Below are positions 1 to 5,759 of a stretch of DNA of 5,910 nucleotides, in pieces; positions within the stretch are counted from its first letter, which is position 1, and each line of letters begins with the position of its first letter. A program made the position numbers and the translations under genes. The DNA comes from Hyphomonadaceae bacterium (lineage in GTDB: Bacteria > Pseudomonadota > Alphaproteobacteria > Caulobacterales > Aquidulcibacteraceae). A model generated the notes under the pieces. The model was not told the DNA's origin. It did not search any database and was given only the letters and a program-made list of their open reading frames with translations. Where the stretch lies: contig JALOSP010000099.1 in NCBI GenBank assembly GCA_025458365.1, forward strand, positions 1 to 5,910, in the 5' to 3' direction.

Positions 1-106
1 CGCCCAACAAGATGGCCGAGAGCAGGGCCGAAAGCGCAAGCAGACCGCGCAGCTCGCGTGAGAAAAGGTCACCCAGCCCACCCAAAGATGCCTTGAAAGC
101 CTGCAT
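1..106 (-). CDS. N-terminus of a membrane protein, possibly EI24/CysZ-like (partial)
   Basis: Only the first 35 codons are present; the gene continues past the left edge. The ATG at 106-104 lies 2 nt after the cysQ stop (TGA 111-109), so it is most likely the last visible gene of the galK-galT-cysQ operon, with translation coupled to cysQ. The peptide begins MQAFKASLGGLGDLF, followed by a short charged stretch (SREL) and then a strongly hydrophobic run (LLALSALLSAILLG), which looks like the start of a membrane helix. A short amphipathic start with an LGDLF-type element before the first helix resembles EI24-domain proteins, the family containing the sulfate permease CysZ. That would suit a neighbour of cysQ. 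The family call rests on memory and 35 residues, so it is tentative; that it is a membrane protein is more secure. Confidence 0.5.
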   Translation of the reverse strand, partial: MQAFKASLGGLGDLFSRELRGLLALSALLSAILLG

Positions 107-108
107 GC

Positions 109-942
109 TCACCCGTCCTTGATGACATCCCCGACGGCACCGTCCAGCGACACCGGCGCGCGTCCCCAGGCCAGGAAAGGGCCATTGGTGAAGCCGCTGT
201 CCACCTTGCCATAGTCAAAAGGTGATCCGTCGGGCTGCAGCAGGCACCCGCCCGCCGCCGTGAGGATCGCGTGCCCGGCGGCGGTGTCCCATTCCATGGT
301 CGGGCCGAAACGGGGGTAGAGGTCAGCCTGCCCCTCTGCCACACGGCAGAATTTCATGGACGATCCTTCGGCCAGTGATTCTGCGATGCAGGGCCGGTCC
401 AGCAGCGCACGGGTCTTCGGGTCGAGGTGCGACCGGCTGACGACAGCGGTCAATCCTGCCAGGGGATAAGGGCGGGTTGCGATGGCGTGCCAGTCGGCTT
501 GTGCCGCATCGCTTCCGGCCCGCACATCAGCCCTCCACGCCCCTTCCCCGACCAGACCGGCATAGAGCGCACCGGTCACGCACACGTGCACCACGCCAGC
601 GACAGGGCGTCCTGCCTCCACCAGCGCGATATTGACCGTGAAGTCATCACCTCCGCTGGCAAAGTCGCGGGTGCCGTCCAGCGGGTCCACGCAGAAGTAG
701 CGATGGCTGGGGTCAAAACCGCTGCCATTGGCCATCGCCTCTTCGGCTTGAAGCGGGATATCCGCCCAGTGCCGGGCCAAGCGCGCGCGAATCAGGTCTT
801 CGGCAGCCCCGTCGGCCTCGGTCACGATGCTGTTGTCGGCTTTGGTGCGGCTGACAAAGCCGCGCGCACGCACGGCCAGGATCACCGCACTGGCATCCAC
901 CGCAATCTGGGCCATCACCGAAAGATCGTTCCGGCTCACCAT
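109..942 (-). CDS. cysQ: 3'(2'),5'-bisphosphate nucleotidase CysQ (inositol monophosphatase superfamily)
   Basis: 277 residues, full length for the family. The enzyme hydrolyses adenosine 3',5'-bisphosphate (PAP) to AMP, clearing the by-product of PAPS use in sulfate assimilation; it is cytoplasmic or membrane-associated and Mg-dependent. Visible signature: KADNSIVTEAD (34-44), the acidic pair EE at 67-68, the metal-binding DPLDGT (86-91) and EWDTAAGHA (217-225). Asp86, Asp89 and Asp219 are the expected metal ligands and Glu67 the expected catalytic acid. The stretch GSSMKFCRVAEGQADLYPRF (193-212) is typical of CysQ rather than of plain inositol monophosphatase. The ATG at 942 overlaps the end of galT by 7 nt and has AAGG about 10 nt upstream. 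Met10 (ATG at 915) is an alternative start with less overlap. A different phosphomonoesterase role, such as histidinol-phosphatase, is possible but less likely given the CysQ-type motifs. Confidence 0.88.
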   Translation of the reverse strand: MVSRNDLSVMAQIAVDASAVILAVRARGFVSRTKADNSIVTEADGAAEDLIRARLARHWADIPLQAEEAMANGSGFDPSHRYFCVDPLDGTRDFASGGDDFTVNIALVEAGRPVAGVVHVCVTGALYAGLVGEGAWRADVRAGSDAAQADWHAIATRPYPLAGLTAVVSRSHLDPKTRALLDRPCIAESLAEGSSMKFCRVAEGQADLYPRFGPTMEWDTAAGHAILTAAGGCLLQPDGSPFDYGKVDSGFTNGPFLAWGRAPVSLDGAVGDVIKDG

Positions 943-1970
943 GGGGCCACCGCCTTGCTACAATCCCGCAACCGGACTGCTGCTGCTTCGGCAGTGAGAT
1001 CGCGCTGGGCCATGGCCAGCATCTCGAACCCCACCATGTGCTTGCGAACCGTGGCACCGCGCAACAGCGGGGGATAGGCGTGCAGATGCAGGACAAAGCC
1101 GTCTGATGGACCCTGACATGGACGCTGGTGCAGGCCCATCGTGTAGGGGAACGGTGTGTCGAACACGCGGTCATACAATCGGGTCAGCTGCCCCACGGCT
1201 TCGGCCAGTCCCTTGCGCTCGGCATCTCCCAGCGCCGCCAGATCAGCCACCGGCCTGCGCGGCAGCACAAGGGTCTCGAACGGCCACACCGCCCAATAAG
1301 GCACCAGTATCACCCATTCTGGGTTGCTCCAGACGATACGCCGATCCTCACGCAATTCACGGTCGAGGACGTCAGAGAGAAGCGCAGAGCCGCGGCGGTT
1401 CATCCAGCCGGCCTGCCGCACGGCCTCGCGCGCCAGCTCATCCGGCACGATGCTGGTCGCCCAGATCTGGCCGTGTGGATGGGGGTTGCTGGCCCCCATC
1501 ATTGCACCGCGGTTCTCGAAGATGGTGACGGCGGCGATGTCGGGCCGGGCTGACAGCTCCTGCCATTGGGCCGTCCAGGCTTCGACCACGGCCTCCAGCC
1601 CGGCGCGTTCCATGCGGGCCAGTGTGCGGCTGTGATCGGGGCTGTAACACATCACCCGGCAGACACCGGTCACAGGCGCGCCGACCAGAATCTCCTCCGA
1701 ACCGGGCAGCGCTGCAACCTCGCCGTCCGGGGACAACAAGGCGGGGAAGTCGTTGTCGAACACCCACACACCGCCATAGTTCGGGTTCACGATCCCGTCT
1801 GCCCGCGTGTTGCCCGGACACAGGTAGCAATCCGGATCGTGCGATGTTCCGCGTTCCACTTGAACCGGGCTGTCCTCGCCCTGCCATGGCCTTGCCATGC
1901 GATGCGGCGAGACCAGCACCCAGTCGCCTGTCAGGAGGTTCAGTCTGCGGTGCGGCGCAATCGCTGTCAT
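936..1970 (-). CDS. galT: Galactose-1-phosphate uridylyltransferase
   Basis: 344 residues, close to the E. coli enzyme. It exchanges UMP between UDP-glucose and galactose-1-phosphate in the Leloir pathway (cytoplasmic). Near the N-terminus is TGDWVLVSPHR (14-24), the usual GalT opening. CYLC (Cys48, Cys51) and His113 (in SPDHS) match the zinc ligands. NPHPHGQIW (162-170) contains the His164-Pro-His166 active site, with His166 the expected uridylylated nucleophile. The C-terminal block LHAYPPLLRGATVRKHMVGF is also diagnostic. I start it at the ATG at 1970-1968, which overlaps the galK stop as ATGA (4 nt). The same frame stays open upstream to 2045, but those 25 residues are Arg/Cys-rich, overlap galK and are not GalT-like. 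The 3' end overlaps cysQ by 7 nt, so all three genes are probably translationally coupled. No truncation or missing key residue. Confidence 0.96.
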   Translation of the reverse strand: MTAIAPHRRLNLLTGDWVLVSPHRMARPWQGEDSPVQVERGTSHDPDCYLCPGNTRADGIVNPNYGGVWVFDNDFPALLSPDGEVAALPGSEEILVGAPVTGVCRVMCYSPDHSRTLARMERAGLEAVVEAWTAQWQELSARPDIAAVTIFENRGAMMGASNPHPHGQIWATSIVPDELAREAVRQAGWMNRRGSALLSDVLDRELREDRRIVWSNPEWVILVPYWAVWPFETLVLPRRPVADLAALGDAERKGLAEAVGQLTRLYDRVFDTPFPYTMGLHQRPCQGPSDGFVLHLHAYPPLLRGATVRKHMVGFEMLAMAQRDLTAEAAAVRLRDCSKAVAPW

Positions 1971-3085
1971 GGTACGATTTCGCCTGCACCTTGCCCGATT
2001 GCAGCAGAAAACACTGTGGCGTCCTGCCCACTCGCGTGTGACCACTGTGCCGAAAGCTGCGCACAGACTTCCGCTTCCGCCTCGGCATCGACCAGCGCGA
2101 TGACGGAGCCGCCGAATCCGCCACCCATCATCCGGGCTCCAAACACGCCGTGCGTGGACTGCGCCAACCCAGCCAGCCGGTCCACTTCCGGTGTTGACAC
2201 CTCCATGTCGTGAGACAGGCTGGCATGGCTCTCATTCATCAGCTTGCCGACACCGGCCAGGTCTCCGGCAATCAGCGCGTCTCTGGCCTGCCGGGTCCGT
2301 CTGATTTCGCCCAGTACATGGCGCGCACGCTTCAGCGGGTTGCCTGACAGGCTGTCGAGAGCGCCCGGATCTGCAACCTCAGCCAGCAGGGTCACGCCAA
2401 GGCTGGCGGCGGCGGCTTCACAATCGGCTCGCCGATCGCGGTAAGCACCCGTGGCGTGGCTGTGGGCAACACCGCTATCGATGAGCACCAGCCGGGCGGC
2501 CTCCGGGAAAGGCACGGGCTCACACTCCAATGTCGCGCAATCCAGCAGCAACAGATGACTGGCCTGGCCACATGCGCTTGCAAACTGGTCCATGATCCCG
2601 CAGGGCATGCCAACAAAGTCATTCTCCGCGCGCTGAGCGATGCGCGCCAGCTCTGCACCGCTGACGCCGCCATCGCTCAACGCCAGCCCGACGGCGACTT
2701 CCAGTGCGGCCGATGACGATACCCCGACGCCCACTGGAACTGTGCTGTCGATAATCAAGTCATGGCCCTGCAAGGCTTCGATGTGGCCCGCCTCTGCCAG
2801 CGCAAAGGCCATGCCTGCCACATAGTCACGCCAGTCACCGTTTGCCGTGAACCGGTCAAGTGGCAGTGTAGCGCGGCCCAGCGGTGTGTGCACCCGCAAC
2901 GCGCCTGTGTTGTTTGCTGCCGCCGCGACAGTCACGCTGCGGTCGATAGCACCGGGCATCACCGGCCCGCCGCAATAGTCCACATGTTCGCCAATCAGAT
3001 TGATCCGGCCAGGCGCCTGCCACAGCCGGGGATGGCCTGAAAAGGCCTCGACAAAGCGGCGGGAAAGGGTGGCGGCAGGGGTCAT
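1967..3085 (-). CDS. galK: Galactokinase (GHMP kinase family)
   Basis: 372 residues from the ATG at 3085-3083; a GTG one codon upstream (3088) could also serve. It phosphorylates alpha-D-galactose at C1 with ATP, supplying the substrate for the adjacent galT. The three GHMP motifs are present in order: GRINLIGEHVDYCGG near residues 26-40 (Arg27, Glu33, His34 and Asp36 at sugar-contact positions), VPVGVGVSSSAAL near 115-127 (phosphate-binding loop), and MMGGGFGGS near 318-326. The catalytic Asp165 lies in CGIMDQF. Motif 1 departs from the common GEHTDYN in having Val and Cys for Thr and Asn. The ribosome binding site is weak (GAAG about 8-11 nt upstream). It is the first gene of the operon and overlaps galT by 4 nt. 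Adjacency to galT makes another GHMP sugar kinase unlikely. Confidence 0.95.
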   Translation of the reverse strand: MTPAATLSRRFVEAFSGHPRLWQAPGRINLIGEHVDYCGGPVMPGAIDRSVTVAAAANNTGALRVHTPLGRATLPLDRFTANGDWRDYVAGMAFALAEAGHIEALQGHDLIIDSTVPVGVGVSSSAALEVAVGLALSDGGVSGAELARIAQRAENDFVGMPCGIMDQFASACGQASHLLLLDCATLECEPVPFPEAARLVLIDSGVAHSHATGAYRDRRADCEAAAASLGVTLLAEVADPGALDSLSGNPLKRARHVLGEIRRTRQARDALIAGDLAGVGKLMNESHASLSHDMEVSTPEVDRLAGLAQSTHGVFGARMMGGGFGGSVIALVDAEAEAEVCAQLSAQWSHASGQDATVFSAAIGQGAGEIVP

Positions 3086-3111
3086 CACAGCTTCAAAAGG
3101 CTAGCCGCCGC

Positions 3112-3160
3112 GCTTTCGAAAGGAAAGCCGTCTGGCCAGCAGCCTCGCCTGATCGGCGAG
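3112..3160 (-). promoter_or_regulatory. galK leader with two perfect short hairpins
   Basis: The stretch upstream of galK holds two perfect short inverted repeats. CTCGCC (3144-3149) pairs with GGCGAG (3155-3160) across a 5-nt loop, and GCTTTC (3112-3117) pairs with GAAAGC (3123-3128) across another 5-nt loop. Next to the first is the 12-bp palindrome TTTCTGCAGAAA (3161-3172). No T-run follows either hairpin on the minus strand, so they are not obvious terminators. They may be 5' untranslated structure of the gal operon, but no function is shown. Confidence 0.35.
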
Positions 3161-3178
3161 TTTCTGCAGAAATGCAGG

Positions 3179-3206
3179 CCAATACGAGGAGATATGTTGA
3201 TTTCAA
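3179..3206 (-). promoter_or_regulatory. Candidate galK operon promoter
   Basis: On the minus strand, TTGAAA (3206-3201) is a 5/6 match to the -35 consensus. After a 16-nt spacer comes TATTGG (3184-3179), a weak 3/6 match to the -10. Transcription would start near 3172 and leave a leader of roughly 85 nt before the galK ATG. The -35 lies inside the 20-bp palindrome at 3192-3211, so a protein bound there would be expected to block this promoter. This is consensus matching by eye. Confidence 0.35.
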
Positions 3207-3211
3207 CATAT
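3192..3211. promoter_or_regulatory. 20-bp palindrome, likely operator between galK and metK
   Basis: ATATGTTGA (3192-3200), a TT centre (3201-3202) and TCAACATAT (3203-3211) form 9-bp perfect arms. It lies in an AT-rich island within GC-rich DNA, between two divergent genes, and overlaps a candidate -35 on each strand (TTGAAA minus, TTGATT plus). This is the geometry of a dimeric helix-turn-helix repressor site. Which gene it serves is open: a galactose regulator for galK, or a SAM/SAH-responsive regulator for metK. As RNA it would be a stem with only a 2-nt loop, so a DNA site is the more natural reading. Confidence 0.5.
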
Positions 3212-3224
3212 AAAGATGTTTTTA
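3211..3224. promoter_or_regulatory. Imperfect TAAAGA-type palindrome next to the main operator
   Basis: TAAAGA (3211-3216), TG, then TTTTTA (3219-3224) form an inverted repeat with 5 of 6 positions matching, abutting the stronger palindrome. From memory, TAAAGA-type palindromes occur near methionine and SAM-cycle genes in alphaproteobacteria (SahR/SamR-like regulators); I cannot verify that here. It overlaps a weak plus-strand promoter candidate for metK: TTGATT (3197-3202), 17-nt spacer, TTTTAA (3220-3225). Confidence 0.3.
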
Positions 3225-3297
3225 AACGACCAGTCTGATGCTTGTTTTCTGGCTGCCTCTTCAGGCTTCCGCCATCAGGCATCGTATCCATGAGCGG

Positions 3298-3349
3298 CCG
3301 GTTACTGCGTTCGTAGCAGCCGTTGCCAGCCCAGCAGTTCAAACCGGAG
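3298..3349 (+). promoter_or_regulatory. metK leader stem that covers part of the ribosome binding site
   Basis: CCGGTTACTGC (3298-3308) can pair with GCAGT (3334-3338) and AACCGG (3342-3347): 11 base pairs with one 3-nt bulge (3339-3341). The last two Gs of the 3' strand are the first two bases of the GGAG Shine-Dalgarno sequence (3346-3349) used by metK. A competing local hairpin, CTGC (3305-3308) with GCAG (3316-3319), extended by CGG (3299-3301) with CCG (3320-3322), uses the same 5' strand and would free the site. Two exclusive folds directly before metK suggest translational control, perhaps by SAM. It does not clearly match a SAM riboswitch class I can recall. Confidence 0.35.
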
Positions 3350-3358
3350 TTCCCTTTG
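3346..3358 (+). promoter_or_regulatory. metK ribosome binding site and TTG start
   Basis: GGAG at 3346-3349 is followed 6 nt later by TTG at 3356-3358, a standard spacing. From this TTG the protein begins [20 protein letters not shown], matching the usual MetK N-terminus. The in-frame TTG at 3323 has no Shine-Dalgarno sequence in front of it and would add 11 residues unlike MetK. This decides the start. Confidence 0.75.
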
Positions 3359-4567
3359 GCCCGTTCTTCCTATCTCTTCACGTCCGAAAGCGTCTCTGAA
3401 GGTCACCCGGACAAGGTCTGCGACCGGATCTCTGATGAAGTCGTCGATCTGTTCTTCCGTGAAGCCGCCAAGTCCGGCATGGATGCCGCTCAGGTCCGCG
3501 TTGCGTGCGAGACCTTGGCCACCACCAATCGTGTGGTGATCGCTGGCGAAGTGCGCACATCGCTCTCTGACAAGGCGATGAAGTCCAAGGTCAAGTCTGC
3601 AGCGCGCAAGGCGATCAAGGCGATCGGCTACGAGCAGGACGGCTTCCACTGGAAAACGGCCAAGATCGACGTGTTGCTGCACCCGCAATCGGCCCACATT
3701 GCCCAAGGCGTCGATGCCAGCGGCAACAAGGACGAAGGCGCCGGAGATCAGGGCATCATGTTCGGCTATGCCTGTCGCGAAACGCCTGAGCTGATGCCGG
3801 CCCCGCTGTATTTCAGCCACAAGATCCTTGAAGTACTTGCCGGATACCGCAAGGCCGGTACCCACGGCTGCGCCGTGCTTGGTCCAGATGCGAAGAGCCA
3901 GGTCACTGTTCGCTACGAGGAGGGCAAACCGGCGGCGGTCACGTCAATCGTGCTGTCGACGCAACACCTCGACGCCAGCCTGACCTCCGATGACATCCGA
4001 ACGATTGTCGAGCCGGTGGTCCGTGCCGTTATCGAGCCGGTGCTGCCGATCGAAGCGCAGGACAAAGACTGGCACGTGAACCCGACCGGCGCTTTCGTCA
4101 TCGGCGGCCCCGATGGCGATGCCGGCCTGACCGGCCGCAAGATCATCGTGGACACCTACGGCGGTGCAGCCCCGCATGGCGGTGGCGCCTTCTCGGGCAA
4201 GGACCCCACGAAAGTGGACCGGTCTGCAGCCTATGCGGCCCGGTATCTGGCGAAGAACGTCGTGGCCGCCGGTCTGGCGGACCGTTGCACAATCCAGCTG
4301 GCCTATGCCATCGGCGTGGCCAAGCCGCTGTCGGTCTATGTGGACCTGCATGGTACCGGCAAGGTGGATGAGGCAAAGCTGGAAGCCGTGCTGCCCGAGG
4401 TCATGGACCTCACCCCGCGCGGCATCCGCACCCATCTGAATCTGGCCAAGCCGATCTATGCCAAGACCGCCGCCTACGGCCACTTCGGTCGCAAGGCCGG
4501 GCGCGACGGCAGCTTCAGCTGGGAAAAGACCGATCTGGCGGGCGCCTTGAAGAAGGCCGTCGCCTGA
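3356..4567 (+). CDS. metK: S-adenosylmethionine synthetase (methionine adenosyltransferase)
   Basis: 403 residues from a TTG start. It makes SAM from methionine and ATP, releasing phosphate and diphosphate; cytoplasmic, normally a tetramer with Mg and K. All hallmark motifs are present: SEGHPDK (14-20) for ATP/methionine binding, [12 protein letters not shown] (128-139), the signature loop, and [16 protein letters not shown] (275-290), the P-loop-like motif with metal and phosphate contacts. It is slightly longer than the E. coli enzyme (about 384), with extra length between residues 67 and 130 (for example GYEQDGFHW and HIAQGVD), a form I associate with sphingomonads. It is transcribed divergently from galK and closed by its own strong terminator, so it is probably a single-gene transcript. 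Expression may be controlled at the palindromes and at the leader stem covering its ribosome binding site. No defects seen. Confidence 0.97.
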   Translation: MARSSYLFTSESVSEGHPDKVCDRISDEVVDLFFREAAKSGMDAAQVRVACETLATTNRVVIAGEVRTSLSDKAMKSKVKSAARKAIKAIGYEQDGFHWKTAKIDVLLHPQSAHIAQGVDASGNKDEGAGDQGIMFGYACRETPELMPAPLYFSHKILEVLAGYRKAGTHGCAVLGPDAKSQVTVRYEEGKPAAVTSIVLSTQHLDASLTSDDIRTIVEPVVRAVIEPVLPIEAQDKDWHVNPTGAFVIGGPDGDAGLTGRKIIVDTYGGAAPHGGGAFSGKDPTKVDRSAAYAARYLAKNVVAAGLADRCTIQLAYAIGVAKPLSVYVDLHGTGKVDEAKLEAVLPEVMDLTPRGIRTHLNLAKPIYAKTAAYGHFGRKAGRDGSFSWEKTDLAGALKKAVA

Positions 4568-4597
4568 ACCACGCAGAGAGCATGATCGAGATTCAAG

Positions 4598-4629
4598 AAC
4601 CCGCAGGCGGCCCGCCTGCGGGTTTTTTT
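4598..4629 (+). terminator. Rho-independent terminator of metK
   Basis: AACCCGCAGGCG (4598-4609) pairs perfectly with CGCCTGCGGGTT (4613-4624) across a 3-nt loop. The right arm merges into a run of seven Ts (4623-4629). It begins 30 nt after the metK stop. There is no A-run on the left side, so it terminates plus-strand transcription only, and cysD needs its own promoter in the roughly 120 nt that follow. I found no convincing promoter there by eye. Confidence 0.93.
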
Positions 4630-4748
4630 GGGTGCCCTGCCCCTGTGACAGCACAGCGCGCTCAACGGATCGTTCAGGTTCGCTATGTGGCTGACAGCGC
4701 GGGAATGCAGCATGGGCATGATCGACCTTTCGTGCTGGATGCTGATCG

Positions 4749-5759
4749 ATGCTTGCTGCCTTTGCCACCACGCAACCCGAGGCGCGCCCCGCGCTTGCGC
4801 GGACTGGCGCGCCCTTTGACTTGCCTTTGACGACCGTCAGCCTGTCGGTGCTGCCGTATCGCCTCAGCCATCTCGACCGGCTGGAAGCCGAAGCGATCCA
4901 CATCATGCGCGAAGTGGTCGCCACTGCCGACAATCCAGTGATGCTGTATTCGATCGGCAAGGACAGTGCGGTGATGGTGCATCTGGCGGTGAAAGCCTTC
5001 TGGCCTGCGCCGCCGCCGTTTCCGTTGCTGCATGTCGACACGACCTGGAAGTTTCAGGCCATGTATGAAGAGCGCGCCCGCGTGGCCGAAGAGACCGGGA
5101 TGCGCCTTCTGGTCCATACCAATCCTGACGGGCTGGCCGCAGGGATCAACCCGTTTGATCATGGCAGCGCGGTCCATACCGACATCATGAAAACCCAAGC
5201 GCTGAAGCAGGCCCTGGATGCCCATCGGTTCGATGTGGCCTTTGGCGGTGCCCGCCGCGATGAGGAAAAGAGCCGGGCCAAGGAGAGGGTGTTTTCATTC
5301 CGCACCGCGAGCCATCAGTGGGACCCGAAGAACCAGCGGCCCGAACTCTGGAACCTCTACAATACGGCCAAGCATCCGGGCGAAAGCATCCGGGCCTTCC
5401 CGCTATCGAACTGGACCGAGCTCGACATCTGGCTCTACATCCACCGCGAACAGATCCCCATCGTGCCGCTCTATCTGGCGGCGCCGCGTCCGGTGGTTGT
5501 GCGGCCTGACGGTTTCATCATGATGGCCGATGATGACCGTATCCGGCTTGCCCCCGGCGAACAGATCGAAACCCGCACCGTTCGGTTCCGCACTTTGGGT
5601 TGCTATCCGCTGACCGGGGCGGTGGAGAGCGCGGCGGGTGATCTTCCGTCGGTTATTCTCGAACTTTTGGCCTCGCGCGACAGCGAGCGGCAGGGCCGCG
5701 CCATCGACAGGGATCAGACTGGCTCTATGGAGAAGAAGAAGCAGGAGGGCTATTTCTGA
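4749..5759 (+). CDS. cysD: Sulfate adenylyltransferase subunit 2 (ATP sulfurylase, CysD)
   Basis: 336 residues from the ATG at 4749. It is the catalytic PP-loop subunit that, driven by the CysN GTPase, converts sulfate and ATP to APS and diphosphate in the cytoplasm. Visible motifs: PP-loop [10 protein letters not shown] (67-76), [10 protein letters not shown] (93-102), [12 protein letters not shown] (138-149), [15 protein letters not shown] (166-180), [16 protein letters not shown], and the usual C-terminal GYF. The body aligns with E. coli CysD (302 residues) from about residue 38, leaving an extension of about 33 residues with no recognised domain. That extension is encoded by DNA containing a very stable GC hairpin. 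The ATG has only a weak Shine-Dalgarno sequence (GGA 9 nt upstream); downstream TTG (4827) and GTG (4848) candidates lack one. The start is therefore uncertain, the identity is not. The stop overlaps the cysN start by 1 nt. Confidence 0.95.
   Translation: MLAAFATTQPEARPALARTGAPFDLPLTTVSLSVLPYRLSHLDRLEAEAIHIMREVVATADNPVMLYSIGKDSAVMVHLAVKAFWPAPPPFPLLHVDTTWKFQAMYEERARVAEETGMRLLVHTNPDGLAAGINPFDHGSAVHTDIMKTQALKQALDAHRFDVAFGGARRDEEKSRAKERVFSFRTASHQWDPKNQRPELWNLYNTAKHPGESIRAFPLSNWTELDIWLYIHREQIPIVPLYLAAPRPVVVRPDGFIMMADDDRIRLAPGEQIETRTVRFRTLGCYPLTGAVESAAGDLPSVILELLASRDSERQGRAIDRDQTGSMEKKKQEGYF
4781..4813 (+). repeat. Very stable GC-rich hairpin at the 5' end of cysD
   Basis: GGCGCGCC occurs at 4781-4788 and again at 4806-4813; being self-complementary, the copies can pair with each other. 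Between them CCGCGC (4789-4794), TT, GCGCGG (4797-4802) is a perfect inverted repeat. Together they form a nested stem of up to 14 G-C pairs with a 3-nt ACT bulge and a tiny loop. It lies within codons 11-22 of the annotated cysD extension. It may be leader structure rather than coding sequence, or chance in GC-rich DNA. Confidence 0.5.
4813..4831 (+). repeat. Tandem CCTTTGAC repeat, 11-bp period
   Basis: CCTTTGAC occurs at 4813-4820 and 4824-4831, exactly 11 bp apart, roughly one helical turn, directly after the GC hairpin. In the annotated frame it encodes PFDLPLTT. The spacing would suit two protein contacts on one face of DNA, but there are only two short copies and no known regulator site is recognised. 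Confidence 0.3.

Noticed and set aside
1971..2045. Upstream extension of the galT frame (25 more residues)
   Set aside because: It lies inside galK, is Arg/Cys-rich and unlike GalT. The ATG at 1970 gives the normal family length and a classic ATGA overlap.
3241..3280. Small hairpin GCCT-CTTC-AGGC (3255-3266) and repeated TCAGGC upstream of metK
   Set aside because: The 4-bp stem is too short and no T-run or motif follows; chance is likely.
3085..3342. Minus-strand open frame of 85 codons whose stop overlaps the galK ATG (TGATG), suggesting a leader peptide coupled to galK
   Set aside because: It would start at a TTG without a Shine-Dalgarno sequence, the peptide resembles no family, and it spans the palindromes and candidate promoters. 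The internal ATG at 3291 also lacks a convincing ribosome site. The TGATG overlap is probably chance.
4580..4725. Direct repeat GCATGATCGA at 4580-4589 and 4716-4725 flanking the terminator
   Set aside because: Ten bases, only two copies, no inverted ends or mobile gene between them. Not enough to propose an insertion scar or attachment site.
4582..4830. Plus-strand open frame of 82 codons between metK and cysD
   Set aside because: It reads through the metK terminator hairpin into the cysD 5' region, with no ribosome site or recognisable sequence.
3944..5041. Long minus-strand open frame of 365 codons opposite metK, the terminator and cysD
   Set aside because: It lies antisense to two well-recognised genes and crosses the terminator; its composition is what a GC-rich gene gives in reverse. 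No motif recognised.
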